The notes beneath the pieces were generated by a model that was not told the origin of the DNA, ran no database searches, and was given only the letters and a program-made list of their open reading frames with translations. 64,000 nucleotides of DNA. Origin: Rebecca billardiae RCC1528. Taxonomy: Eukaryota; Haptophyta. How positions within the stretch are numbered: position 1 is the stretch's first letter; every line of letters begins with the position of its first letter. A program made the position numbers and the translations under genes. The stretch covers positions 186,001 through 250,000 of the forward strand of contig OZ251229.1 in assembly GCA_965240325.2 (NCBI GenBank). The letters are read 5' to 3'. This document shows, piece after piece, positions 20,017 through 30,375 of the stretch.

Positions 20017-21662
20017 ATGCACGATGGCGTCGTCCCGCGCCGCCCGAGTAGCAGGGCCGGCTGCTACGGGCTCGTCCTGCTCGCCGCCCGGCCCGGCGCG
20101 GTGGGCGGCGGCCCGGCCCATACCGACACTGCACCGCCGACGACGCGCCTCGCCCTCGGCGTGATCTCCGCGCCCGGCCGCGAGGCTCTGCGCGCGGATG
20201 CCCGGTCCACGTGGGCGCACGCGTCGGTGGTGCCGCGCGACGTGTCCGTGCGCTTCGTGCTGCCCGCGCGCGAGCTCGCGGACGAGGCGCTGCTGCGCGA
20301 GGCGGAGGCGCATGCGGACGTGCTCTTCACCAACTGCACCGACGCCGCGCCCACCGCCGCGTGGCGCAAGCAGTGGCTCTGGCTCGAGCACGCGGCGCGC
20401 GCGTACGGCGCGGCGCGCTGGGTGGGTAAGCTGGAGGACGACGTGTTCGCCGACCTGGCGGGGACGCGCGGCTTCCTCGGGCTGCCCTTCCTCAACGCGT
20501 CGCGCCCGACCATCGTCGGCGCGTGGGAGCACTTCTCGTGGCTCGAGCGCGCGGGCTGCCCCGTCGGCCATGGCTTCAGCCTCTCGGTGGCGGCGCAGGC
20601 GCACCGGCAGCACTGCGCGGCGCGCGCGCTCCGGCGCGCAAACGAGAGCTGCTTCGGCCCGTTCGTGTTCCCCAAGGCGTCTGGCGTGTTCCTCTCCGCG
20701 CCAGCGCTCCGCGCCCTCCTCGCCTCGCGCGCGCGCCGCCTCGCGCACGCGCGCTCGCCCCCCGCCTGCCCCGCCTCCGCGGCGCGCGCGCGGCCGGTCG
20801 GAGCGCGCTTCCGCGGCGTGCTGAGCGAGGACGTGTGGCTGGGGTACGCGCTGCGCAAGCACGTGGCGCAGCGCTCGCTCGTGCTCTTCTCGCTGCAGCT
20901 CTCGCTGCTCGGCGACAACGCCGCGTCCAAGGGCGCCACCTCCGCCGTGAGCCTGCTGCTGCACGACCAGCGCAAGACGGCGCTCAAGCTGCCCAAAAAG
21001 GCGCCGCGCGCGCCGCCGGCCGGAGGTCCGGTCCTGGAGGGCGCGCAGCAGGAGGACGGCGGCGGCTTCTCGCGCGTCCGTCGCGCGCACGTGCTGCGGA
21101 TGCGCGAGCCGTTCAACGCGAGTGCGTATCGGTACGAGGTGCAGGTGTGTACGCACGCGCGTGCGCACGCCCCGGCACGCATGGCGTGCGCGGGGCTGGG
21201 GGCGCGCGGGCCGTCGCGCGCGCGGCCCAGCGCGCGAGCTTTGGCCGTGCTGGGCGGCGGGTGGTGGGCACACAGCGCTGCGCGCGGCCCGCCCCGCCCC
21301 CAGCCCCCCCCCCCCACCCCCCTGGCGCTGCCCACGCCCCGCTGCTCTGGCTGCTCTGTGCTCACTGCCAGGAGAGGCTGATCGGTCCGGCCGCGCCCGG
21401 CCTTGCGCTCACGCCGCACGCCGCCGCCGTGCTGGTGGGCGCACGCGTGCAGTCGGCGGGGCTGGCGCCGACCTACGCAATGTGGCCGCGCGCGTGGGCC
21501 ATGTACACGGTGCACCACGCCGAGCGCCGCAGTGACGGCGCGGTGCCCGTGCTGCTGCCGACCAAGGAGCCGATCGACGCGGGCGGCGTGCCCACGCGCT
21601 ACCCCTTCGAGCGAGTAGGCCGCAGTGGCCGAGGCTGGTTCAACAGCTGGTCGTCATCATAA
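20017..21662 (+). CDS. GT31-type beta-1,3-galactosyltransferase-like enzyme
   Basis: Two exons, 20017-21144 and 21372-21662, giving about 472 residues. GT31 features in order: GREALRADARSTWAHASV (the 'R..iR.TW' signature), WVGKLEDDVFADL with the EDD metal/nucleotide-sugar (DxD) motif, and VLSEDVWLGYALRK, the 'EDV..G' motif. GT31 enzymes transfer galactose or GlcNAc from UDP-sugar to glycans in the Golgi lumen. No clear signal anchor is visible after M 20017, so the true N-terminus may lie in an unseen upstream exon. The 227-bp intron ends CACTGCCAG. The sulfotransferase starts 53 bp after the stop on the same strand, suggesting a shared role in sulfated glycan synthesis. Confidence 0.72.
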
Positions 21663-21715
21663 TGACAGTCGTACCCCCATAATGACGATTCTGTAATACC
21701 ACCGGTGGCATCTTC

Positions 21716-23032
21716 ATGGCGGCATGGCTGCCCGCACACCGACGCGGCGGGCGCGTCGTCGCGGACTGCGAGGACGGCAGCAGTTCGGCGGCGAGCACGC
21801 GGGATCGGGAGCGCAGGCGGCCGCCAGGCCGCGCGCGCGCGTCGCACGCCGCGTGCATCGCGTGCACGCTCCTCGCGCTGATCTCGTGGCCGCTGTGGTC
21901 CCCGCGCGCGTGGGCGCTCGTGCAGCTGCGCTCGGGCCTGTTCGGCCGCGTGCTGACGGACGCGTCGCCGCGCCAGCTGCTGATCGTGGGCACGCAGTCG
22001 TCGGGCACGTCGGCCATCTCGCTCAACCTCACCGAGGCGCTCGGCCTCGAGATCGCGCACGAGAGCAGCGACGCGTCGCAGAGCCCGTGCCGCGACGGCA
22101 CGGTGAGCTGGGTGCACGGGCTGCGCTTTGTGCGCGCGCACGCGGACGCCGAGGCGGTGCGCGCGCTGTGCGCGGCGCAGCTGCCGCGTCTCGGGCTGCT
22201 GCGCAACGCCTTCCGCGCGCCGCGCGAGTGCGGCCTCCTCGAGTCCCTGCAGGCGTGGCCGCCGTGCCAGCAGCGCGCGTGCAGCGCCATGCAGGCCGAG
22301 CAGCGCGGCTGCGGTCTGCGCGCGCGCCCGTCGTGCGCGCCGCCGTTCGCGCGCACGCTGCTGCAGGTGCGGCACCCGCTGCACGTGATCGCGTCCCTCG
22401 CCGCCAAGTTCTGCCCCTCGGGGCCCGACGGCCCGCTCGACCCCGCCTTCGCCACCGCGCTGCGCGCGCTCTGGCCCCACCACCCGTGGGCGGCCTCGAG
22501 CTGCGTGGGCAGCGCGGGCTGGTACGTGGCGCTGTACAACGAGGACGCGCTGGCGGCGGTGGAGGACGGGCGGATACACGCGTGGTACGCCGTGGAGCGG
22601 AGCGGCGTGTGCGACGTCGCGCGCCTCGGCGGCTTCACGGACCAGCCGCCGCCCGCCGGCGCGTGCGTGCACGCGCCCTCGTGCGAGCGCGTGCGGCGCG
22701 CGTGCGAGGGCGGCGCGTCGGCGCCGCGCGAGCCCGGCACCCTCGCGCTGCTGCTCGCCGGCTTCTCGCGCGCGCTGCCGTTCGCACTGCCGGGCGCACC
22801 GCGGCGCGGGCGCAACCGGCAGAACAGGCGCGCGGGCGGCGTGGACTTACAGCAGATCCGCGCTGTCGACGGCGGCGAGCTCGCCAGGCGCGTGCTGCAG
22901 CTGTGCGGCCGGCTGGGGTACGCGTGCGCTCCAGAGCGGGCAGGAGCGCGCGCCCTGCCTCGGCCGGGGCGGCGGGCTCGGGCGAGGCCGGGCGAAGCTG
23001 CTGCGACCACCGCGCCCGGCCGGTCTGACTGA
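21716..23032 (+). CDS. type II membrane sulfotransferase-like protein
   Basis: A single-exon, 438-residue protein. A short basic N-terminus and one hydrophobic segment (about residues 44-66, ACIACTLLALISWPLW) form a Golgi-type signal anchor. LLIVGTQSSGTSAISLNL is the 5'-phosphosulfate loop and LLQVRHPLHVIASLAAKF the 3'-phosphate-binding motif with the expected Arg and Ser, so PAPS binding is likely. Many cysteines follow in the lumenal part. Acceptor unknown; carbohydrate is the best guess given the GT31 neighbour 53 bp upstream. The C-terminal 60 residues are low-complexity. Confidence 0.72.
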   Translation: MAAWLPAHRRGGRVVADCEDGSSSAASTRDRERRRPPGRARASHAACIACTLLALISWPLWSPRAWALVQLRSGLFGRVLTDASPRQLLIVGTQSSGTSAISLNLTEALGLEIAHESSDASQSPCRDGTVSWVHGLRFVRAHADAEAVRALCAAQLPRLGLLRNAFRAPRECGLLESLQAWPPCQQRACSAMQAEQRGCGLRARPSCAPPFARTLLQVRHPLHVIASLAAKFCPSGPDGPLDPAFATALRALWPHHPWAASSCVGSAGWYVALYNEDALAAVEDGRIHAWYAVERSGVCDVARLGGFTDQPPPAGACVHAPSCERVRRACEGGASAPREPGTLALLLAGFSRALPFALPGAPRRGRNRQNRRAGGVDLQQIRAVDGGELARRVLQLCGRLGYACAPERAGARALPRPGRRARARPGEAAATTAPGRSD

Positions 23033-23358
23033 GGCGCCGGGTCGGCGCGTGGTGCATCTGATGCCCGCATTCGTTCGGTCCCAGGGCCAGCGCTGCGGCA
23101 GACACGCACGCGACAGTCCGCGCAGCTTGATCAGTTGATGCACCTGGAGACGCCGCCACTGTCCGTTGGGCGTGGCTCGAAGCAGGATTCGTCGGCCGAA
23201 CACCGGTAGAAACTTGATCCAACGCCAGACCAAATGATTAATGAGCGCCACCCAGCCTGCAGCTGCAGGCAGCCAATGGAGAAAGTTGCCCGGACAAGCG
23301 GCGTAATTTGTTTGGGCTTTATCTGCGGGCCACTCGCGACCTCGCGTGCGCATCGGCC

Positions 23359-23760
23359 ATGCCGTCATCTCGCCTTCTCGCTGCGCTCTACGCGCTCGCC
23401 GCCATGGCGGCTGTGGACGCGCGGATGACGCGGGTGACGAGCGTGCGGCCCAGTGTAATGGCACCGCGCGTGTGCACGCTTACGGGCTCGCGCGCACTCC
23501 GCATGCAGTCTGACAGCACCGAGCCAGAAGCCGCGACGCCAGCAGCGGAGCCGGCAGCAGAGGCGGAGCCGGAGGATGAGAAGAAGCCGCAGTGGGTGGA
23601 CAAGGACGCGAGCGCAAACGAATCCTTCAAGCTGAGCTGGTGGGGATACCCGTTTCTGGTGTACCCCGTCGTTCTCATCTTGAACGACTTCTTCCACTTC
23701 CTGCCGAAGAACTTTGACATTGTGAAGCTTGTCAAGGCACTTGCGTCAGGTGAGCCGTAA
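23359..23760 (+). CDS. small single-pass protein with N-terminal targeting sequence
   Basis: A 133-residue protein not assigned to a family. It begins with a hydrophobic signal-like segment (SRLLAALYALAAMAAVDA), continues with a basic, Ser/Thr-containing stretch, then a Glu/Ala-rich acidic linker, and ends with a hydrophobic span YPFLVYPVVLILNDFFHFL near residues 98-116. A signal peptide followed by a basic transit-like region resembles bipartite plastid targeting in complex algae; this is an inference. An upstream in-frame ATG at 23308 exists, but the start at 23359 places the signal peptide at the N-terminus. Confidence 0.6.
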   Translation: MPSSRLLAALYALAAMAAVDARMTRVTSVRPSVMAPRVCTLTGSRALRMQSDSTEPEAATPAAEPAAEAEPEDEKKPQWVDKDASANESFKLSWWGYPFLVYPVVLILNDFFHFLPKNFDIVKLVKALASGEP

Positions 23761-24852
23761 GGCACCCAAGACCACTCGCATACATGGCCTGCTGCTGCTT
23801 TCGGGGATGCCATCGCTGGGCTGATGTGCGCCGTAGGATGCTGAACGCCTGCACCGCTGCTCGCATTCGATCATGCTGGCGATCATATAGACCACTGATT
23901 CATGCGATTTGAGACCGACGCTCGCCTGGCCGTGGTGCGGGCGCGCCGCGCGGTGCCCGGAATGGTACGGAATAAAAGCAGATCGTCACGATCTAGCAGC
24001 CGCAGTCGTCGTAGTAGTATTATAACCGTCTCAGTTGCGCCGATGTGATGACTCAGACTCAGTCGTGGGTCACAGCAGTCGGAATGTGCTGCCGGTGACT
24101 CTGCTGGCACCGTGCCCGGCCCCGTTGACGTTCAACTTCACGTCACTGGCGTTGCCTCGCCCTCATCGGTTGCCGCCTGTTTTATGACTCCGAGCCGCTG
24201 TACGGCAGTCCGGGCCGTATACTCGGATGTGAGTAAAACGGTACCGTTATTGACTAACTGAGTCTGATTCAACTCTGAAACTGTTACTCTGAGTCTGATG
24301 CGAGTCGAACACTCTGAACATCCGCGGGTCGATGATTGTCGCGTGGACCTGTCGACTCCGAGCTCCGAGGCGGACTCACCCGAATGCTTCAAAGTGTCAG
24401 ACTGCATGCACCGGGTGGCGGCAGTACCGGTGACACCGGGTCCGATGGTAGCTCGACTGGCCGGACCGTGCGCGCCACGCGCAGCGGGCCAGCGCGGCCG
24501 GGCCGGCGGGCGGGCCGGCCGCGGGCGCCGGCGGGCGGGCGCCGCGGGCGGGGCAGCCGGCCGCCCTCGCCCCCGGCGGCGGCGGGCGGGCGGGCACACC
24601 CGCTGGCACCGCCTCCCGGCGACGCGGCGCCGCCAGCCGTTCCAGAGTCGTCTGAGCCTGACTCCTTGCGAGTTGCAGGCAGCAGTCCTGCAGCCCGGGC
24701 TGCCATATTGTCGTCGCCAGCCTGCTCGGACCGGAGGATGCTGGAGGGACGCATCGGTGCGCGGTCACAGTGAGTGGTCAGACATGATGCAGCACGCCAA
24801 ATCCTGCACTGCCTCTCAGCCAGCATTGGCAGGGCACGCCCCCGGGCCGGCC
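23761..24852. other. convergent intergenic region with hyper-GC core
   Basis: Between the 3' end of the small membrane-protein gene (+) and that of the LRRC57-like gene (-). Words such as GACTCAG/CTGAGT are frequent at 24040-24310; 24475-24605 is nearly pure G+C and self-complementary. No supported gene. Confidence 0.55.
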
Positions 24853-25611
24853 TCACGTCGAGAGCTTGAGGTCACCGCCCTGCATCTTGGTCGCCACCTC
24901 CTTGTCCACCAGCGCCTTCCGCCTCTGGTTGTACACGTCTGAGCCCGGCCCGGCGAGCAGGCCGTCCCCGCCGAGCAGCTGCTCGTCCACCTCGACGCGG
25001 TCGAGTGCCGTGTGCTCGAGCAGCGGCACAGGCAGCGCGCGCAGCTCGGGGTTGCCCTTCACCTTGAGCCAGCGCAGGCGCGTGCACCCGCCCATGGCGT
25101 CTGGCAGTAGCGCGAGCGTGTTCGAGCTCAGGTCGAGCTCGACGAGCGCCGTGAGCCCGCCCACCTCGTCAGGAAGGCCAGAGAGCCTGTTGCGCGCTGC
25201 GCTCAGCAGCGTGAGCGAGCCGAGCGCGCCGATGGCGGGGGGCAGCTCGGTGAGCGCGTTGCCGTCTAGGTGCAATTTCTTCAGCCGCGTGCAGCCGCCG
25301 ATCTCGGCCGGGAGCGCCGTGAGCGCGTTATGCGTCACGTCCAGCATCTCGAGCCGCGCGAGCTGGCCGACGACAGCGTCGAGCGCGCTCAGCCGGTTGT
25401 GTGCGAGCGTGAGCATCGTGAGGCTCCTGCCGAGCTCGCCCATGCTCGGTCCGATTTGCGAGACGGCGTTGTGCGAAAGGTCGAGCGTCCGCAGGGTGCC
25501 CAGCGCGAGCACGCGGTCGGGGATTTTGGTGAGCGCCGGCACCTGCTTTTGCAGCACCAGCACGCCCGTCTTCTCGGCGCGCTCGATACGTGTGCTCGTG
25601 TTGTTGCCCAT
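24853..25611 (-). CDS. LRRC57-like N-myristoylated LRR protein
   Basis: A 252-residue single-exon protein starting MGNNTSTRIERAEKTGVLVL. The MGNxxS start is an N-myristoylation signal, and 'R.e.AeKTGvl.L' is the beginning typical of LRRC57. About seven 23-residue leucine-rich repeats of the typical intracellular LRR type follow (LRTLDLSHNAVSQI, LEMLDVTHNALTALPAEIG, LKKLHLDGNALTELPPAIG, LVELDLSSNTLALLPDAMG). The C-terminal helix (YNQRRKALVDKEVATKM) matches the short basic end of the family. Probably a membrane-anchored scaffold. The start was chosen by the myristoylation motif. Head-to-head with the 26005 gene, 393 bp between starts. Confidence 0.85.
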   Translation of the reverse strand: MGNNTSTRIERAEKTGVLVLQKQVPALTKIPDRVLALGTLRTLDLSHNAVSQIGPSMGELGRSLTMLTLAHNRLSALDAVVGQLARLEMLDVTHNALTALPAEIGGCTRLKKLHLDGNALTELPPAIGALGSLTLLSAARNRLSGLPDEVGGLTALVELDLSSNTLALLPDAMGGCTRLRWLKVKGNPELRALPVPLLEHTALDRVEVDEQLLGGDGLLAGPGSDVYNQRRKALVDKEVATKMQGGDLKLST

Positions 25612-26004
25612 CACGCCGTCCGTCGACGGAAGAGAGGTCGAGTAGCACGTCCCCATGTATGGCGCGATGCAACGCCCGCGATGAGAACGTCTCGCAGAGG
25701 ACAGCCGAGCTGCCGGCGCTGCAGGCGGCGGCGGCGGCCTTCCACTGCGGCGGCCACTGATCCGGTTGCGCGGCCGCCGGCCGTGATCTCGATCCGGACG
25801 CACTGGAGACCTGCTAATACGGCTTCCTCTGCCATAAGCCACTTTACCCGCCTGGCATTCAGTGTTGGTAGGGCGGCCGCGGACGACGGCGGGTACGTTC
25901 AACGTCAAGGAACTCTCGTCCCCTGCCGTTTGAGTCAAATCGGCCTCGCGCCTGCGCGACTGCGCGAGGGAGGACTGCTGGGGCAGGGCTCTCAAAACGC
26001 GCCG

Positions 26005-29000
26005 ATGAGCGGCAGCCACTCGGCGCTCGCGCGGCTCGAGGACTACTTGCAGAGCCACGACGGCGCGTCAGCGCAGCACGCGCCCGCACGCCAACCAGCG
26101 CCCCCGGCGGCTCGAGCCGCTCCCGTCGTCCAGCGACCGGGCGGCCGGTCGGCGTGTGCAGGCGCGGCTCATGAGCGCTCGGCGCACCATGCGGCGCACG
26201 GCGGCGGCGGCGGCCGGGATGCACGCGAGACGGCACCGCATTCGGGTGCACGCCGTGTGCTCGGTGACTACAATGGCCTCGCGCGCCGCGGCGCGCGCAC
26301 TGGCGAGGGCGCCTTCGCTGCCGCCAATGTGCCGCCGAGCGTGAGCGGAGGTGAGGGCGTGCAGGGTGCCTTCTCGCTCTTGCCGTCTGCCAAGCTGGAT
26401 CGCCTGCTGCAGAGCGCCGCGGAGCCGCCTCCTGGCAGCATTGGCACGTACACGCTCGGCGCAGCCGACTCGACGCCGCTCGCCTCGCAGCTCGACGCGT
26501 GCGTGAGTGCATGCGGCCCCAGCACGCCAGCGGCCGCAGCGGGCGCGCACAACGTCGAGGCATGCGCCCCGCACGAGGAGGGCTGGGGCAGCGCCCCGGC
26601 CGCGCGCGCGGCTGCGCCTGACGTCTTCGCCGATGCCGACCCGCCGAGCATCCGCTGGATCGACGACGGTCAGATCTGGCTCGAGCCGCCCGCGGACGCG
26701 CCGGCAGCGCCACGAGCCGATGCGCATGCGCGGCGCGGCGCGAACGGCCACGCGGCGCAGGTCGCCACCGTGGCGCTCGCCGCGGCGGCGATGCGCGAGC
26801 AGGCGTACGCGTCGTATGATATGTCCGGACTCGCGCCGACCCAGCCCGCACAGCCCGCGGCGGGGATGTGGGCGCCGCCGTACGAGGGCGCGCGCCACGG
26901 CAGCGGCGGCGCGCGTGGCGCGCAGGAGGGCCGGTCAGCCGAGCAGAGCGTGCACGCTGCAGACGGCGCTGGGTTTCCGCGGCCGCGCACGTTCTTCGTC
27001 AGGGACGCGCCGCCGCTGCCCCAGCACCCCGAGGCCCTCGGCGCCGCGCCGTCCGGCGCGCCCACGCCCGCGCTCGCCGCGCGCGCGCCGCAGCTGTCGG
27101 GCGAGTCGTGCAGCGCCCTCGCGTCCGCGCTCGCGAGCCGGACGGTGCACGAGGCGGTGCAGGACATGTACCGCGCGATGGGCGCGGGCTGCTCGGCGCA
27201 CGGCGGCGCGTCGGCGCGCGCGGCGCCGCCCCCGCCCTCCGCGCCGCTCGTGCCCGCCGTCCGCCCGCTGCACATCGCCGCCTCCGGCTTCCCGGGCGCG
27301 CGCGCGCGCGAGGCGCCCGTGGCTCGCGCGGAGGCCGAGCCGCGCGCGGCGCACGCGCACGGCGTGAGCGCGGCGGGCGCAGCCTCGCGCTCGGCGAGCG
27401 CGCGGCCGGCGTCCGCGGCCGCGTCGGCTGCGCCGCTCGCCTCGCCGCGCGCGCGCGCCAGCAACGCGCACGCGGACGCGCGCACCCGGCAGTGGTACCT
27501 GCTGTTCCACTCGAGCGCCAGCGTCTCTTCGCGCGCGGAGCGGGTGCCGTGGGCGCGCTGGCCGGCGGTGCAGAGCTGGGTGCACGCGCGGCGCAAGAAG
27601 CGCGTGCTCCGCCGCCGGCCGCTCGTCGCGAACGGCCGCGGCCGCGGCTTCGTGAGCGCGCTCACGCCGATCGAGGACGACGACGCCGATGCCACGGAGG
27701 CGCATGCGCCGCTCGCAGGCGCGTGCGCACAGCAGGCGCATGCGGCCGCGCCCGTCGCTGAGGATGGCGCTGAGGAGGAGGGCGCTGCCGCTGCCGACCT
27801 CGCGCCCCTCGCGCACACCCGCGCCGACGGTGCGGTCCCGCCACACGCGAGTGCGGAGGCGGGCGCAGTAGGCGGCGAGACGGAGGCGGCGGCCGCTCGG
27901 GCCGCCGACGCCGAGCCCGTGCTCACGCGCTCATCGGCCGAGCGCGCGCCGCCTGCCGCTCCGCCGAGCGCTGCGCCCGCCATGGCCGCGGCCGGGCCGC
28001 CAGGCGCGCACTCGACCGCGCCGGCGATGCCGACGCGCGCCGACGACGGCCTGCTGCGGATGCTCGCCGCGGCGCCACCGCCGTCCCCAGACGCGCCCAC
28101 CGCCGTGCCCACCGGCTTCCCTGCGATCGAGCCTGCCAGCCTCATCGAGGCTGCGCGCTCGGACGCGCCAGCAGCCGCCGCCATGCCGCCGCCGCCGGCG
28201 GCGACTGCATCGCTCGAAGCTGCGCCGGCCGTGGTCGCGCGCGACGCGCGGGCGCAGCCGGAGTCGCTGCCGGCGCTGGGGCGCGCGCTTGCCCAGGCTG
28301 CGGGCCCTGCCAGCACCAGCCCGGGTCCCAGCGCCAGCGTTGCCGAGACACCCGCCGCCGCCGCTGGCCACGCGCCGGCCGGCACAACGCCATCGCCTGC
28401 GGACACGCCCCCCGAGCACGGCGGCGGCGATGCGCGGGCACGCCGGGCGGAGGCGTTCGGCCGGTGGCTCACGCTCGGCGCCGCGATGCGCCGCCGCCGC
28501 GCCGTGCTCGCGGCCGCCCGCGCGGTGCTGCGCGACACCGCCCCGCGTGGCCGCACTGGGGCCGTCGTGCGGCGCGCCTGGCGCCAGCTCGGCGCGGCGC
28601 TCCGGCGCGCGCGCCTCCGCGCGGCGGCGCCTGCGCCCGCGGCGGCGCGGCCCAAGCAGCGCAGCGCCGCCGCCGTCGCACGCCTCCTGCCGCAGGCGGA
28701 CGGGCAGACGAGCGTGGTGTCGCGCGCGCTCGCCTCCGCAGCGGGGAGCGCGGGCGAGAGCGCGCACCCCGCGCGCGCCACAGCCGGCGCGCGCGCCGCG
28801 GGGACACCCTTGGAGCGGCCCGCGCCGCAGCGCACTCCGCAGCGCGCGCAGCGCGCGCAGCGCGCGCAGCCGCTCATCCCGGCGCCAAGTGCGGCGGCGG
28901 ATGCGCGCGCGCTCATCGCGCCGCGCGTGAGCCGCGCCGTGTCCGCCGGCGAGCGGCGCGCGCGGCCGGCGGTGCAGGCGGGCCTGCGCGCGGGCGCGCG

Positions 29001-30375
29001 GCGCGTGCGCATCGCGCCGCCATCGGGCGCGGCCGACCTCGGCTCAGGCAGCGCCTCCCCAGCCGGGCGCGCGCCGCCGCTGCTCGAGAGTCCTGCGGAG
29101 GAGTCTGGGCTGCTCCTGTCGCCGCGCCCGGCGTCGAGCCCGGCGTCGTCGACGGCGGCGGCGCGCATGCTGCCGCTGTGGGGCGAGGCTGCTGCGCGCG
29201 CGGACGGCGCCGCGCACGCGCACGCAAACGAGGGCGGCGCGGCGAGCAGCGCCGTGCCCGCCAAGCTGCCGCTGCTGCACGCGCGCGTGCCCGCGCCCGC
29301 GCCGGGCGTGGGCGCGCGCGCCCGTGCCCGCCAGGCCAAGCTGGAGCTTGCGCTCGTTGCGGCCGAGCACAGGCAGCTCGCGCGCGGCGGCGCGCTGGGC
29401 AGGGCGTGCCGCGGCGCGCGCGCCGACACAGCGTGCGGCAACGTCGTCGCCGCCGTCGCTGCCGCTGCCGCCGCCATGTCCTCGGTGCCGCCGAGTGTGG
29501 CCGCTGCCGCCGTTGCGGCTGAGCCCTTGCTTGTGCTCGGCCGGAGGCCTGTCGCCGCCGCGGCCGGCAGCGCGTGGCTGCAACCGCAGCCGCCGCCCTC
29601 TGCAGGCGCGCACGCGCCCACGCCGCCGCCCGGCGGGCCGTCTGGCGCAGAGGAGGGCGCCGCCGCCGCGCGCCGCCACCGGCGCCACCGGCGGCTCAGA
29701 GTGCCGAGCGGCGAGCTGGCTGATGCGCTGCAAGCGCAAGCGGACGGCGGCGCGGCAGCCGACGAGCCGGCGGCGCAGGAGCTGGCGGAGCGCACCGCGC
29801 GCGCGCAAGGCGCGCATCGCCCGGCGGCGCGCCCGCAGGCGACACCGCCGCGCCTTGACGACGCACTGCCGCCGCGCCCTCCTGGCCCCGCGCCGTCGTC
29901 GCCGGCGCGCCACTCGCGCAGCAGCGCGCCAAGCTCGCCGCCCACGCCGCCGCGCCGGGCGAGTCGCGCGCCGCTGCAGCCCGTGCACCACACAAACGCC
30001 AGCGCAGCGCAGCCCGAGCCAAGCCGGCCTCGCGCCGCGCCCAGTGGAACCAAGGGGGGCGAGCTGCGGGCGGCCCGCGCGGCCGATGCGCGTCGAAGCG
30101 CCGATGCCGGCGTGGCCGCAGCCAGCGCAGATGAGGCTGCCGCACACGGCGGCGGCGCGCCCGGTGCCGGCTCCGCCGAGGACGCGTCCTCCGTGGACGA
30201 GCTCAAGGCGCAGCTTGGCCGGCTGCAGCGCTTCCTCGCACATCCGCCACCCGCCCTGGCGGAGTTTGCGGCGGGCGCGGCGGCGGTGGCGAAGGCATCT
30301 TGCGGATCTGCGGCAACGGACGCGCGACCACATGAGCGGCGGCAGGGTCCTCGTCAGCAGCTGCAGGCGTCGTGA
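26005..30375 (+). CDS. large Ala/Pro/Arg-rich orphan protein (1,456 aa)
   Basis: No family recognised. The frame is open for 4.4 kb; start M 26005 (SGSHSALARLEDYLQSHD) was chosen because upstream frame is shared with the divergent LRRC57 promoter. Islands of ordered-looking sequence stand in low-complexity: PSIRWIDDGQIWLEPP (about residue 213), RTVHEAVQDMYRAMGAG (near 380), DARTRQWYLLFHSSASVSS and PWARWPAVQSWVHARRKKR (from about 491), RAEAFGRWLTLGAAMRRRR (about 815), and SVDELKAQLGRLQRFLAHPP (about 1396), a short coiled coil. Two basic helical patches (RRRRAVLAAARAVLRD, RRAWRQLGAALRRARLRAA) could bind nucleic acid or membranes. No membrane helix or signal peptide. The opposite strand is also widely open, a GC-bias artefact. 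Real coding is favoured by the non-repetitive islands. Confidence 0.55.
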   Translation: MSGSHSALARLEDYLQSHDGASAQHAPARQPAPPAARAAPVVQRPGGRSACAGAAHERSAHHAAHGGGGGRDARETAPHSGARRVLGDYNGLARRGARTGEGAFAAANVPPSVSGGEGVQGAFSLLPSAKLDRLLQSAAEPPPGSIGTYTLGAADSTPLASQLDACVSACGPSTPAAAAGAHNVEACAPHEEGWGSAPAARAAAPDVFADADPPSIRWIDDGQIWLEPPADAPAAPRADAHARRGANGHAAQVATVALAAAAMREQAYASYDMSGLAPTQPAQPAAGMWAPPYEGARHGSGGARGAQEGRSAEQSVHAADGAGFPRPRTFFVRDAPPLPQHPEALGAAPSGAPTPALAARAPQLSGESCSALASALASRTVHEAVQDMYRAMGAGCSAHGGASARAAPPPPSAPLVPAVRPLHIAASGFPGARAREAPVARAEAEPRAAHAHGVSAAGAASRSASARPASAAASAAPLASPRARASNAHADARTRQWYLLFHSSASVSSRAERVPWARWPAVQSWVHARRKKRVLRRRPLVANGRGRGFVSALTPIEDDDADATEAHAPLAGACAQQAHAAAPVAEDGAEEEGAAAADLAPLAHTRADGAVPPHASAEAGAVGGETEAAAARAADAEPVLTRSSAERAPPAAPPSAAPAMAAAGPPGAHSTAPAMPTRADDGLLRMLAAAPPPSPDAPTAVPTGFPAIEPASLIEAARSDAPAAAAMPPPPAATASLEAAPAVVARDARAQPESLPALGRALAQAAGPASTSPGPSASVAETPAAAAGHAPAGTTPSPADTPPEHGGGDARARRAEAFGRWLTLGAAMRRRRAVLAAARAVLRDTAPRGRTGAVVRRAWRQLGAALRRARLRAAAPAPAAARPKQRSAAAVARLLPQADGQTSVVSRALASAAGSAGESAHPARATAGARAAGTPLERPAPQRTPQRAQRAQRAQPLIPAPSAAADARALIAPRVSRAVSAGERRARPAVQAGLRAGARRVRIAPPSGAADLGSGSASPAGRAPPLLESPAEESGLLLSPRPASSPASSTAAARMLPLWGEAAARADGAAHAHANEGGAASSAVPAKLPLLHARVPAPAPGVGARARARQAKLELALVAAEHRQLARGGALGRACRGARADTACGNVVAAVAAAAAAMSSVPPSVAAAAVAAEPLLVLGRRPVAAAAGSAWLQPQPPPSAGAHAPTPPPGGPSGAEEGAAAARRHRRHRRLRVPSGELADALQAQADGGAAADEPAAQELAERTARAQGAHRPAARPQATPPRLDDALPPRPPGPAPSSPARHSRSSAPSSPPTPPRRASRAPLQPVHHTNASAAQPEPSRPRAAPSGTKGGELRAARAADARRSADAGVAAASADEAAAHGGGAPGAGSAEDASSVDELKAQLGRLQRFLAHPPPALAEFAAGAAAVAKASCGSAATDARPHERRQGPRQQLQAS

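Noticed and set aside
26670-30206. 1,178-codon open frame on the minus strand
   Set aside because: Exact antisense of the 26005-30375 frame in GC-rich DNA; Ser/Ala/Ala-Gly composition without motifs. The plus frame has the ordered islands.
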